A stretch of DNA of 5,382 nt from the NCBI GenBank assembly GCA_027001345.1, contig JALTMS010000211.1:1223-6604 (forward strand), given 5' to 3'. Shown here piece by piece: positions 5,377 to 5,382 of the stretch (position 1 is its first letter; each line of letters starts with the position of its first letter). Source of the stretch: Acidobacteriota bacterium. GTDB lineage: Bacteria; Acidobacteriota; Polarisedimenticolia; J045. The notes below the pieces were generated by a model. The model was not told where the DNA came from, ran no database searches, and saw only the letters and a list, made by a program, of their open reading frames with translations. Position numbers and translations under genes: made by a program.

Positions 5377-5382
5377 CGGGAG

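Overview
The window is very GC-rich, gene-dense bacterial DNA with compact operons and strong GC bias at third codon positions. A substrate-binding protein with a Sec signal peptide beside a FecCD-type permease suggests a diderm (Gram-negative) bacterium. Acidobacteriota, Myxococcota/deltaproteobacteria and similar high-GC lineages would all fit, but nothing here fixes the phylum. No rRNA, tRNA, CRISPR array, transposase or phage gene was seen.

Left block (1-966, + strand): the 3' end of an Xre/MbcA/ParS-type antitoxin gene overlaps a complete, unusually long RES-domain toxin gene. This is a type II RES-Xre toxin-antitoxin module in the usual antitoxin-first order. RES toxins of this family degrade NAD+. 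The module is followed by a long, nearly perfect hairpin (969-1033) that probably ends its transcript.

Middle block (1122-3545, + strand): three tightly packed genes form a cobalamin cassette. They are a PduO-type cob(I)alamin adenosyltransferase, a BtuF-like periplasmic binding protein whose start lies inside the adenosyltransferase gene, and a BtuC-like permease joined to it by an ATGA overlap. Imported corrinoid would be bound by BtuF, moved across the membrane by BtuC and converted to adenosylcobalamin by the adenosyltransferase. The transporter ATPase (BtuD) is missing from the window, and no cobalamin riboswitch was recognised in the 155-bp leader.

Right block (5356-3558, - strand): a two-gene operon convergent with the cobalamin cassette. 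It encodes an AmgK-like (COG3178) small-molecule kinase of the aminoglycoside phosphotransferase fold and, through a TTGA stop/start overlap, a BtpA/SgcQ-family TIM-barrel protein. The joint substrate is unknown. The convergent operons are separated by only 12 bp, and a small imperfect hairpin spans both stop codons.

The least explained parts are the kinase-BtpA pair and the extended RES toxin. The individual protein families are all known, and I see no clear evidence of a wholly new system.
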